64,000 nt of DNA from Cupriavidus necator (GTDB lineage: Bacteria > Pseudomonadota > Gammaproteobacteria > Burkholderiales > Burkholderiaceae). Positions within the stretch are counted from its first letter, which is position 1, and each line of letters begins with the position of its first letter. The stretch is from positions 992,001-1,056,000 of the forward strand of contig CP074390.1 in NCBI GenBank assembly GCA_022041995.1, in the 5' to 3' direction. The notes beneath the pieces were generated by a model. It ran no database searches. It worked only from the letters and a program-made list of their open reading frames with translations, and had not been told where the DNA came from. Position numbers and translations under genes: made by a program. Of the stretch, positions 26,115-33,103 are shown in pieces.

Positions 26115-26891
26115 CTATGCCACGTGCGCCGCGAACCCCACCGCCGCCGGCGCAACCTCCTCACGCAGCGTCAATTGCGGAATCCGGTAGTCCCCCGCGT
26201 TCTGCGGCCGGAACGGGATCGGAGCGGTTGTCCAGAGGGTATCCAGCCGCTGGCCCAATTCCTCGCGAATCTCCCCAAAGCGCGCCGCATCCACCTTGCT
26301 GGTCCGATACACCAGATACGGCGGCAGCACGTCAAACCCGGGGTAGTACAGGATGCCGTGGTGGATCGGGAACAGGATGTCGTCGATCGGGCCGTTGATG
26401 CCGCGCGCGCTGTAGTGGGATTCCCAGCCGCCGGTGGTGACGACCAGCATGGCGCGCTTGCCGGCGAGGCTGCCTTCGCCATAGCGGTCGCCCCAGCGCT
26501 CGTCGGAGTGCTCGCCGACGCCGTAGGCAAAACCATAGGCATAGACGCGCTCGACCCAGCCCTTCAGGATGGCCGGCATCGAGAACCACCACAGCGGGAA
26601 CTGCAGGATGACGGCATCGGCCCAGCGCAGCTTGTCCTGCTCACGCGCAATGTCATCGCTCTGCAGCCCGTTTTCGAAGGCATGTTTCGAATCCAGTGAC
26701 GGATGGAACGGCGCGTTGGCCGATGGCGCCTTGGTGTCGGCGCTGTCGAGCTGCGCCTTCCACTGCATCGCATACAGGTCCGAGACCTGGACCTGGTGCC
26801 CGGCATCGCGCAAGCGCTGCACGGCAAAGTCGCGGATGGCACCGTTGAGCGACCTCGGTTCGGGGTGGGCATAGACAAGCAATACGTTCAT
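26115..26891 (-). CDS. Flavodoxin-fold NAD(P)H:quinone oxidoreductase
   Basis: A 258-residue protein of the NQO/KefF type that reduces quinones with FMN or FAD. The N terminus has VLLVYAHPEPRSLNGAI, and the flavin-binding core includes ILQFPLWWFSMPAILKGWVER and VVTTGGWESHYS. It should be cytoplasmic and protect from quinone or electrophile stress. It is divergent from the LysR gene at 26979 with an operator-like palindrome between them, so this LysR was probably its regulator before the IS insertion. Confidence 0.88.
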   Translation of the reverse strand: MNVLLVYAHPEPRSLNGAIRDFAVQRLRDAGHQVQVSDLYAMQWKAQLDSADTKAPSANAPFHPSLDSKHAFENGLQSDDIAREQDKLRWADAVILQFPLWWFSMPAILKGWVERVYAYGFAYGVGEHSDERWGDRYGEGSLAGKRAMLVVTTGGWESHYSARGINGPIDDILFPIHHGILYYPGFDVLPPYLVYRTSKVDAARFGEIREELGQRLDTLWTTAPIPFRPQNAGDYRIPQLTLREEVAPAAVGFAAHVA

Positions 26892-26941
26892 GACAGCGGC
26901 TTCCAATGAATGAGTGAAGCCAGCGTAGGCCGTCTTCCGCT

Positions 26942-26965
26942 ATATTGGAAATGAATATCCAATAT
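26942..26965. promoter_or_regulatory. Palindrome between the quinone reductase and the split LysR gene
   Basis: ATATTGG at 26942-26948 and CCAATAT at 26959-26965 form perfect 7-base arms around a 10-base spacer, 13 bases before the LysR start. This is the size and place of a LysR-type operator. The regulator gene itself is split by an insertion sequence. Confidence 0.6.
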
Positions 26966-27300
26966 CCCAGGTATTGTCATGACTAATCTCAGGCGGCTGG
27001 ACCTGAACCTGCTGGTGACGCTGGATGTGCTGCTGTCCGAGCACAACGTGACCCGCGCGGCCCAGCGGCTGCACTTGTCGCAGCCTTCGGTCAGCGTGCA
27101 TCTGTCCAGGCTGCGCGATTTCTTCGGCGATCCGCTGCTGTTGCCGGGCCCGCGCGGCATGCGCCCCACCGCCAGGGCAGAATCGCTGCGCGAACCGTTG
27201 CGCGAAGCATTGGGCGCGCTGGAGCATGCGGTTTCGTCCGATAGTCCGTTCGATCCCGCTGCCTCGACCCACACCTGGCGCGTCGCCGCGACCGACTATG

Positions 27301-28616
27301 GAACGAGTGAGAAATAACTTCCCGAAGTGGACCTGGCGTGCGCAAAGCGACGCGGGTAAGATGTGATGCCTCTGGAGGACAAACGATGCAGGCTGGTTAC
27401 CGGGCTGAGGTTGAAACGCGGATGAAGCGGCTGTACGCGCGCTTGTCGGAGAAGGACCGACGGCGGTATGCGGCTGTGGAGGCGGACAAGCTGGGCCATG
27501 GCGGTTTCGAATATATTGCGAAACTGTTTGAAATGGACCCGAAAACAATTAGACAAGGGCTAAAGGACCTGGAAGAAGAGCTGGATCCGGTTGGAGAGCG
27601 GATCCGAAAAAAAGGGGCGTAAATCCAGGTTAACGGACCATCCGGAGTGGAACGCGGTATTTCTAGATGTGGTGCGAGAGCATACGGCGGGTAATCCACA
27701 ACACGGCATCATCTGGACGGATCTGAAGCCACGCGAAATCGCACAGGCGATGACGCAGCAAGTAGGCGAACGGGTGAGCGTGCGAACGGTCCGGCAGCTG
27801 CTAAAGCGCAACGGTTTTTCCCGGCGGCAATCACAGAAAAAGAAGTCGTTCAAGTCCCACGCACAACGCGACGTACAATTTCAGCGTATTACGCAACTCA
27901 AGGCGGAATATCTCGAAGACGACCAGCCTGTCCTCAGCATCGATACGAAGAAGAAGGAGATGCTGGGCAATTTCTATCGCGACGGCAAGCTCTACACGCG
28001 CGAGCAGCTTGAAGTCCTCGACCATGATTTTCCGAGCTACAGCGAAGGCAAGGTCATCCCGCATGGGCTGTACGACATCGGGCTGAACAAGGCACATGTG
28101 AACATCGGGGTGAGCCGTGACACGACGCAGTTTGCCTGCGACAGCGTAGCGCACTGGTGGGAAAAACAGGGTCGCGCCGATTATCCCCAAGCCACACGGT
28201 TACTGCTACTGTGCGATGGCGGAGGTAGCAACCCAAGTGATTCGTGGCTTTTCAAAGCGGATCTGCAAGATCTGGCAGACCGGCTCGGACTGGAAATCCG
28301 GGTGGCCCACTACGCCCCATACTGCTCGAAACATAATCCGATCGAGCACCGCGTGTTTCCACACATTACGCGAGCCTGTGCTGGCGTAGTCTTCAGCAGC
28401 GTTAGTCTGGTTCGTGAACTGATCGAAAAAGCCTGCACAAAAACCGGACTGAAAGTTACTGCTGACATTCTTGACGGAGTCTATGAAGCCGGACGGACAG
28501 TCACTCGTTGCGTCCGTGCTTCACTGAACATCGAGTACGACTCAACCTTGCCTGCGTGGAACTACAGCATCCGCTCACGGAACGCCGCATAGCGGGAAGT
28601 TATTTCGAGCACGTTC
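27301..28616 (+). mobile_element. ISAzo13-family insertion sequence (1316 bp)
   Basis: The left end starts GAACGAGTGAGAAATAACTT and the right end, on the other strand, starts GAACGTGCTCGAAATAACTT; 20 of 24 end positions match. Both sides are flanked by CTATG (27296-27300 and 28617-28621), a five-base target duplication. It holds a transposase in two overlapping frames and interrupts a LysR gene in the same direction. The family call rests on the transposase motifs. Confidence 0.88.
27386..28592 (+). CDS. ISAzo13-type transposase in two overlapping frames
   Basis: Frame 1 (27386-27622, ATG after GGAGG at 27374-27378) gives the N-terminal DNA-binding part (YRAEVETRMKRLYARLSEKD, FEYIAKLFEMDPKTIRQGL). 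Frame 2 (to 28592) gives the DDE catalytic part with SIDTKKKE, LLCDGGGSNP and HNPIEHRVF holding the probable acidic residues. The two frames overlap around A7 at 27607-27613, followed by GGGG; joining them needs a +1 (or -2) shift, which suggests programmed frameshifting or transcript slippage. Unlike the six host-gene breaks, this would need one base fewer, not one more. Confidence 0.85.
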
Positions 28617-29274
28617 CTATGGCGAATCGACCATCGTGCTGCCGGCGCTGCAGGCGCTGCGCATCGCGGCGCCCGGCGCGCGCCTGGCCGTGGTTGAGAT
28701 GGTGCCGCCGCGCATCGCCCGGCAGGCCGAGCGTGCGGAACTGGACCTGGCCTTCCACACCACCGATGGCTCGCCACCGGGCCTGCACCGGCGCGCGCTG
28801 TTTACCGAGCGCTACGTGCTGGTGGGGCGCGCCGGCCATCCGCGGCTGAAGCGGCGGCCAACGCTGGCGCAGTTCTGCGCGCTTGACCATGTGATCGTGT
28901 CGCCAGACGGTGGCGGCTTTTACGGCGTCACCGACGAGGCGCTGGCGCTGGCCGGCATGCAGCGGCGGGTGGTGCTGTCCGTGCCCCACTTCCTGTTTGT
29001 CACGTCGGCCGTTGCCAGCACCGACCTCGTGGCGATGCTGCCCGAGCGGCTGGTGCGCGGCGTGCCCGCTTTGCAGGTGGTGGTGGCGCCGGTCGAAGTG
29101 CCGGGCTATGAGATGTCGATGTTGTGGCCAGAGCGCGTGCATCGCGATCCGGCACACCGCTGGCTGCGTGAACTCATCGCCACATCGGTCTGACTGGCAG
29201 CGCCCCAACCTTTTGCATACAAAACTGGAATACAATCAAAGCTTTCAACGCTGCCCCCAGTTTTGGAGGAGACC

Positions 29275-29661
29275 ATGACGTATTCAGAAACGGGCCTGAC
29301 ATCCCGCCACGTGGCCGCGCTCGCGCCGATCGAGGACTACTTGCAGGGCCATGTCACCGGCAAGGCCGAGTTCATGTACAAGGCGTTTGCCGCCGATGCG
29401 CGCATCGTCTCGTTCCGCGACGGCAAGCTGCATTCGCTGACGGTCGAGGAATTCGCCTCGGCGCGCTGTCCCAGCCATCCCGCTGCGGACGAGGCGCAGC
29501 GCAAGCGCTTTATCACGCAGTTCGATGTGGTAGGCAATGCCGGTGTGGCCAAGGTGGTGCTGGAATACCCGGGCGTGACCTTTACCGACTACATGACGCT
29601 GCTGGAGATCGACGGCGCCTGGAAGATCGTCAACAAGACTTTCAGCGCCGCACCGCGCTGA
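29275..29661 (+). CDS. NTF2-fold / lumazine-binding-like protein
   Basis: A 128-residue SnoaL-like protein (putative lumazine-binding type) with MYKAFAADARIVSFRDGKLH and YPGVTFTDYMTLLEIDGAWKIVNKTF, the alpha+beta cone of the NTF2 superfamily. Members include small hydrolases, isomerases and binding proteins, so function cannot be assigned. GGAGGAG ends seven bases before the ATG, a strong ribosome site. It stands alone between the split LysR gene and the convergent RidA-family gene. Confidence 0.8.
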   Translation: MTYSETGLTSRHVAALAPIEDYLQGHVTGKAEFMYKAFAADARIVSFRDGKLHSLTVEEFASARCPSHPAADEAQRKRFITQFDVVGNAGVAKVVLEYPGVTFTDYMTLLEIDGAWKIVNKTFSAAPR

Positions 29662-29741
29662 AAATAGAACGGTCGCTGCGGCAAAGCGCCGCAGCTGTGC
29701 CGCCCGGCCTCACCTGCGGCAGCGGGCAACCGTGCCAGGGT

Positions 29742-30239
29742 TCAGCCCGGCAACACCGCCGTTGCTTCGATCTCGAACAGCATGTTGTCCAGCGCCAGCC
29801 GCGGCACCGGGATCAGCGTGCAGGCCGGCGTTGGCTTGTCGCCCCACATCTCGCGCAGCGCCGCGCCGAAGGTGCGCAGGCGGTCGTGCGAATGGTCGAC
29901 CACCAGCACCGTGAGCTTGGCCACATCGCCCACGTCGGCACCTGCCGCTTGCAGCGCGATGCGCAGGTTCTGCATGGCGCGCGCCACCTGGCGCGGAAAA
30001 TCGAGCGGCAGGCAACCTGCCGCGTCCTCACCGCCCTGCCCCGCGATATAGACGATGCGGGCCGGGCCTTCCACCATGGCCACATGCGAATAGCCGTTGG
30101 GCCGCGGGTCGTACAGGCCCTCGGGATTGATCAGGCTCAGCGAGGGATTGGGGCGGGCGACCGGCATGGTGGGCATTGACGGCAGCGCGGGCATCGAGGG
30201 TGAACGCAAGGATGAGGGCGAGAACGGGATCATGGTCAT
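29742..30239 (-). CDS. RidA/YjgF-family protein
   Basis: About 165 residues with the RidA fold: NGYSHVAMVEGPARIVYIAGQGG, AMQNLRIALQAAGADVGDVAKL and a C-terminal PCTLIPVPRLALDNMLFEIEA-like segment. RidA proteins hydrolyse reactive enamines or imines, or are stress chaperones. The C-terminal arginine that RidA proper uses for imine hydrolysis appears as VPRLAL, so activity is possible. An N-terminal extension (about 40 residues, Pro and Ser rich) is unusual. It is divergent from soxR with a SoxR box between, so it is probably SoxR-controlled. Confidence 0.82.
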   Translation of the reverse strand: MTMIPFSPSSLRSPSMPALPSMPTMPVARPNPSLSLINPEGLYDPRPNGYSHVAMVEGPARIVYIAGQGGEDAAGCLPLDFPRQVARAMQNLRIALQAAGADVGDVAKLTVLVVDHSHDRLRTFGAALREMWGDKPTPACTLIPVPRLALDNMLFEIEATAVLPG

Positions 30240-30286
30240 CAGCTCTGTATTGAGGCGTGGCGAACAGTGGAGCCGCAAGTATCAAA

Positions 30287-30304
30287 CCTCAACTTAACCT
30301 GAGG
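30287..30304. promoter_or_regulatory. SoxR box between ridA-like gene and soxR
   Basis: CCTCAACTTAACCTGAGG at 30287-30304 matches the SoxR consensus CCTCAAGTTAACTTGAGG in 16 of 18 positions and keeps the inverted symmetry. It lies 47 bases upstream of the RidA-family start and 62 upstream of soxR. The consensus is established for SoxR; its use here is inferred. Confidence 0.85.
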
Positions 30305-30366
30305 TCAAGCGCGGCCTTGGTGGTAGCATGGGCATTCCTTGATCTCACTGGTGTCTTCCGTTCCCG

Positions 30367-30855
30367 ATGGCCTCCGCGAACAAGCCCGCCTCGGCGCGCC
30401 GGCGCCGTGCCGCGCCTGCAGAAGAATTGCTCGGCGTCGGCGAAGTCGCCGCGCGCACGGGCATTGCCGTATCCACGCTGCATTTCTATGAAGCGCGCGG
30501 CCTGATCGCCAGCACCCGCAGCGGCGGCAACCAGCGCCGCTATGCGCGCGCCGTGCTGCGGCGGCTGGCCGTGATCCGCGTGGCGCAGCGCATGGGGCTG
30601 CCGCTGGCGGTGATCGCCGACGCCATGCAGAAGCTGCCGGACGGCCGCGCGCCAACGGTGGCCGACTGGCGCCGGCTCTCCGCCAGCTGGCGCGATGACC
30701 TCGATGAACGGATCCGCACGCTCACGCAGTTGCGGGATCAGCTTGATGGGTGCATCGGGTGTGGGTGTTTGTCGTTGAAGGCTTGTCCGTTGCGGAATCC
30801 GCAGGACGCGATGGCGGGGGAAGGGCCGGGGCCGCATTTTCCTGAAGAGGTTTGA
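30367..30855 (+). CDS. soxR: SoxR, redox-sensing MerR-family activator
   Basis: A 162-residue protein with a MerR helix-turn-helix (LGVGEVAARTGIAVSTLHFYEARGLI, residues about 22-47), a dimerisation helix, and the 2Fe-2S cysteines CIGCGCLSLKAC (C129, C132, C134, C140), the same spacing as in E. coli. SoxR activates genes when its cluster is oxidised by redox-cycling compounds or NO. In non-enteric bacteria it controls a few genes directly, here perhaps the divergent RidA-family gene. Confidence 0.93.
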   Translation: MASANKPASARRRRAAPAEELLGVGEVAARTGIAVSTLHFYEARGLIASTRSGGNQRRYARAVLRRLAVIRVAQRMGLPLAVIADAMQKLPDGRAPTVADWRRLSASWRDDLDERIRTLTQLRDQLDGCIGCGCLSLKACPLRNPQDAMAGEGPGPHFPEEV

Positions 30856-30919
30856 ATGGGGGGGACGGTGGGCTGTGCTGGATTAGCGGTCGCACAAAAA
30901 GCCGAAGCGGCTCTTGGGC

Positions 30920-31200
30920 CTGCGCAGCAGCCGTAGGCGTCCCCGCGATGCCGTTGGCAGCAGGCGGCCTACACCCTGCATGGGGATCGTCCAATAGTGG
31001 GTCATCGAAGGCACTATCCCTGACTCACATGGCGTAGCAGGCTCGAACGGGCACCCAAGCAAAAACGGAAATCACCGCCGCGGGAACGGCCAACGCCGTG
31101 TAATGGATTGCCAGCCGCTCAGGCGACGCGTTCTTTGCCTACTTTCTGTCGCTCGGACAGAAAGTAGGTCGCCGGCTACGCCGGCGAAACAGCCACACCC
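30920..31200. repeat. Half copy of the large palindromic element
   Basis: Aligns with the right arm of the element at 57541-58260. Shared blocks in order are GTAGGCGTCCC, GTCCAATAGT, GTAGCAGGCTCGAAC, CGGAAATCACC, CAACGCCGTG, ATTGCCAGCC and GGCGACGCGTT. It ends in the same pair of hairpins: CCTACTTTCTGTC...GACAGAAAGTAGG and CGCCGGC...GCCGGCG (about 31138-31190). No left arm is present. No gene is supported between 30856 and 31251. Confidence 0.8.
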
Positions 31201-31251
31201 TACCCCCAATCCAGCGAAGCACCCCCAAAACCCCAAACTCCTATTTCCCGC

Positions 31252-31641
31252 TTACTGAAAGGTCTGCAGGTAACCCAGCAAGTCAGTGATCTGCTTGTCA
31301 TCACTGAGCCCCCAGAACCGCATCTTCGTCCCAGGCACCACCTTCCCAGGTGAATGAATGAAGGCCCGCAGCGTGTCATGCGACCACACCACCTTCGACG
31401 CCCGCATCGCCTCGGAATACTGGAAATCATTGGTGCGACCCGCGGCACGGCCGAAGATGCCGTTCAGCTGCGGGCCAAAGCCAGCGCGCGCGTTGCGGCC
31501 GACGTGGTGGCACGAAGCGCAGCGCGTGGCGAACAACGCCTTGCCGGCCTGGATATCGGCAGCGGCAGTGGCTGCGGTGGCTGCGATGGGAATGGCGGTG
31601 AAGGCGGTCAGGGCCAGCAGGACAATGGCAATACGGCGCAT
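31252..31641 (-). CDS. Class I c-type cytochrome (c2-like), periplasmic
   Basis: A 129-residue protein with a signal peptide (about residues 1-26), the heme site CASCH (about residues 40-44) and a probable axial methionine in PGTKMRFWG. The arrangement resembles cytochrome c2/c550 electron carriers (HHVGRNARAGFGPQLNGIFGR). It should shuttle electrons in the periplasm. Its partner is unknown; no oxidase or dehydrogenase gene is adjacent. Confidence 0.88.
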   Translation of the reverse strand: MRRIAIVLLALTAFTAIPIAATAATAAADIQAGKALFATRCASCHHVGRNARAGFGPQLNGIFGRAAGRTNDFQYSEAMRASKVVWSHDTLRAFIHSPGKVVPGTKMRFWGLSDDKQITDLLGYLQTFQ

Positions 31642-31819
31642 GGAGCAGCTAAGGAAGGAAAGAGCTTCGGCAACAGGGTTGCATGATACAGGCGTAGCCA
31701 GGACGTCCCAGCCCTGCAGCAGGGTTACACCACGTCACACTTGCAACACTTTGCGCGCCCCATATTACAGGCCCGCCCCCTACAGTGAGCCCATGTCCAA
31801 CGCCCCTTGGGAGGCAACC

Positions 31820-32224
31820 ATGAAACGAATCATCGCAATGGCGGTAGCAGGTGGTGCAATGCTGGTGGCCAGCGCCGGGGCTTACGCCGGTGTGAATATC
31901 GATATCGGCATCGGCGTGCCGGGCGTGGTGGTGGCGGAGCCCGCGCCGGTCTACCGGCCGGCCCCGGTCTATGCGCCGGCCCCGGTTGCCTATGCGCCGG
32001 CCCCGGTTGCCTACGCACCGCCTCCGGTGGTGGTCGCACCGCGCCCCGTGGTAGTGGCGCCGGTGCCGGTACGCTACGACTATGACCGCGGTTATCGTCG
32101 GGATTACTACCGCGGCTATTACCGCGACGGCTACCACGACAACCGCCGCGACTGGCGCGAGCGCGAATGGGCCCACCGTCATGGCGACAATGACGACCGC
32201 GGCCATGGGCGCCGCTGGGACTGA
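31820..32224 (+). CDS. Small exported Pro-rich and His/Arg-rich protein
   Basis: A 134-residue protein with a signal peptide (about residues 1-23, ending AGAYA), a repeat region of Ala-Pro-Val-Tyr units (PAPVYRPAPVYAPAPVAYAP) and a C-terminal Tyr, Arg, Asp and His rich tail (GYRRDYYRGYYRDGYHDNRR). Such proteins are common and uncharacterised in Burkholderiales; they are probably periplasmic or surface-linked. GAGGC followed by AACC precedes the ATG. I cannot assign a function. Confidence 0.75.
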   Translation: MKRIIAMAVAGGAMLVASAGAYAGVNIDIGIGVPGVVVAEPAPVYRPAPVYAPAPVAYAPAPVAYAPPPVVVAPRPVVVAPVPVRYDYDRGYRRDYYRGYYRDGYHDNRRDWREREWAHRHGDNDDRGHGRRWD

Positions 32225-32245
32225 TCGCCGGAACTGATCTGATGG

Positions 32246-32278
32246 GGCGGGCGCCCGGCCATGGCTGCGGCGCCCGCC
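32246..32278 (+). terminator. Hairpin after the small exported protein gene
   Basis: GGCGGGCGCC at 32246-32255 and GGCGCCCGCC at 32269-32278 form a perfect 10-base-pair stem with a 13-base loop, 22 bases after the stop. No T-run follows, so termination is inferred from structure and place. Confidence 0.5.
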
Positions 32279-32364
32279 TGCAAGGATTCGCCAGTCAGGC
32301 TACCCTGTCGGCAATTTCCAGATCCGGGCCGGGGCCATGCCCCTGCCCCACGCCAGGAGTAGCC

Positions 32365-33024
32365 ATGCCCCAACCCATCAAGATCGACTTCGTCTCCGAC
32401 ATCGCCTGCCCCTGGTGCGCCATCGGCCTGTCGTCGCTGCAACTCGCGCTGCAGCGCCTTGGCGATGCGGTGGATGCCGAAATCGTCGTGCATCCGTTTG
32501 AACTCAACCCGGGGATGCGCCCGGAGGGCGAGGCGATCGTCGACTATCTCGGCAAGAAGTACGGGCGCACCCCGGCGCAGATCGCAGAGACCCAGGCCAT
32601 GATCCGCGAGCGCGGCGCCGGCGTGGGCTTTCCGTTTGGCGAGCGCACTCATGTCTACAACACCTTCGATGCCCACCGGCTGCTGCACTGGGCAGGCCTG
32701 GAAGGCAAGCAGCTGCCGCTGAAGCTGGCGCTGCTGCGCGCTTACCATGCCGACGGCAAGGACCCGAGCAATCACGATGTGCTGGTCGAGGCGGCGCAAG
32801 CCGTTGGCCTGGATGCCGCGGCGGCGCGCAAGGTGCTGGACAGCGATGACTATGCCGATGCGGTGCGCGCGGAAATCCAGGAGTACCAGCGCATGGGCAT
32901 CCAGTCGGTGCCATCGGTCATCTTCAACAACCGCTACCTGGTCACCGGCGGGCAGCCGGTGGAGGCGTTCGAGCAGGCCATCCGGGAAATCGTTGCCGAG
33001 GCGCAGCAGGCGGGGAACCGTTGA
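32365..33024 (+). CDS. FrnE-like DsbA-family dithiol oxidoreductase
   Basis: A 219-residue thioredoxin-fold protein with the active site CPWC (C15 to C18) just after the first strand (KIDFVSDIACPWCAIG), a helical insertion and a cis-proline loop (QSVPSVIFNN). No signal peptide is present, as usual for cytoplasmic FrnE proteins, which are linked to polyketide biosynthesis or redox stress. CAGGAG at 32354-32359 supports the start. It ends at a terminator shared with the convergent norB. Confidence 0.88.
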   Translation: MPQPIKIDFVSDIACPWCAIGLSSLQLALQRLGDAVDAEIVVHPFELNPGMRPEGEAIVDYLGKKYGRTPAQIAETQAMIRERGAGVGFPFGERTHVYNTFDAHRLLHWAGLEGKQLPLKLALLRAYHADGKDPSNHDVLVEAAQAVGLDAAAARKVLDSDDYADAVRAEIQEYQRMGIQSVPSVIFNNRYLVTGGQPVEAFEQAIREIVAEAQQAGNR

Positions 33025-33046
33025 GCAGCCACGCATCGGCAGGATG

Positions 33047-33077
33047 AAAAAGGCCCGCCCGGAACCCCGGGCGGGCC
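33047..33077 (-). terminator. Rho-independent terminator of norB
   Basis: GGCCCGCCCGG at 33052-33062 and CCGGGCGGGCC at 33067-33077 form an 11-base-pair stem with a 4-base loop. On the minus strand five T residues follow (plus-strand A run 33047-33051), so it ends the norA-norB transcript. It may also stop the rightward transcript from the FrnE-like gene. Confidence 0.85.
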
Positions 33078-33103
33078 AGCACTGCCTCTCGCTCCCCGAT
33101 CGT

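Larger units (their letters stand above)
26979..29193 (+). pseudogene. LysR-family regulator split by an ISAzo13-type element
   Basis: The N-terminal part (26979-27300) has the helix-turn-helix RRLDLNLLVTLDVLLSEHNV and RAAQRLHLSQPSVSVHLSRL. The C-terminal part (from 28617) continues as YGESTIVLPALQALRIAAPGARL with the effector domain to the stop at 29193. Removing the 1316-base element and one CTATG copy joins the parts in frame (ATDYGESTIV), giving a normal LysR of about 298 residues. The insertion removes the effector domain, so the protein should not work. It probably controlled the divergent quinone reductase. Confidence 0.9.

Noticed and set aside
29207..29236. Promoter-like TTGCAT and TACAAT before the NTF2-like gene
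   Set aside because: The spacing is 12 bases, too short for a sigma-70 pair.
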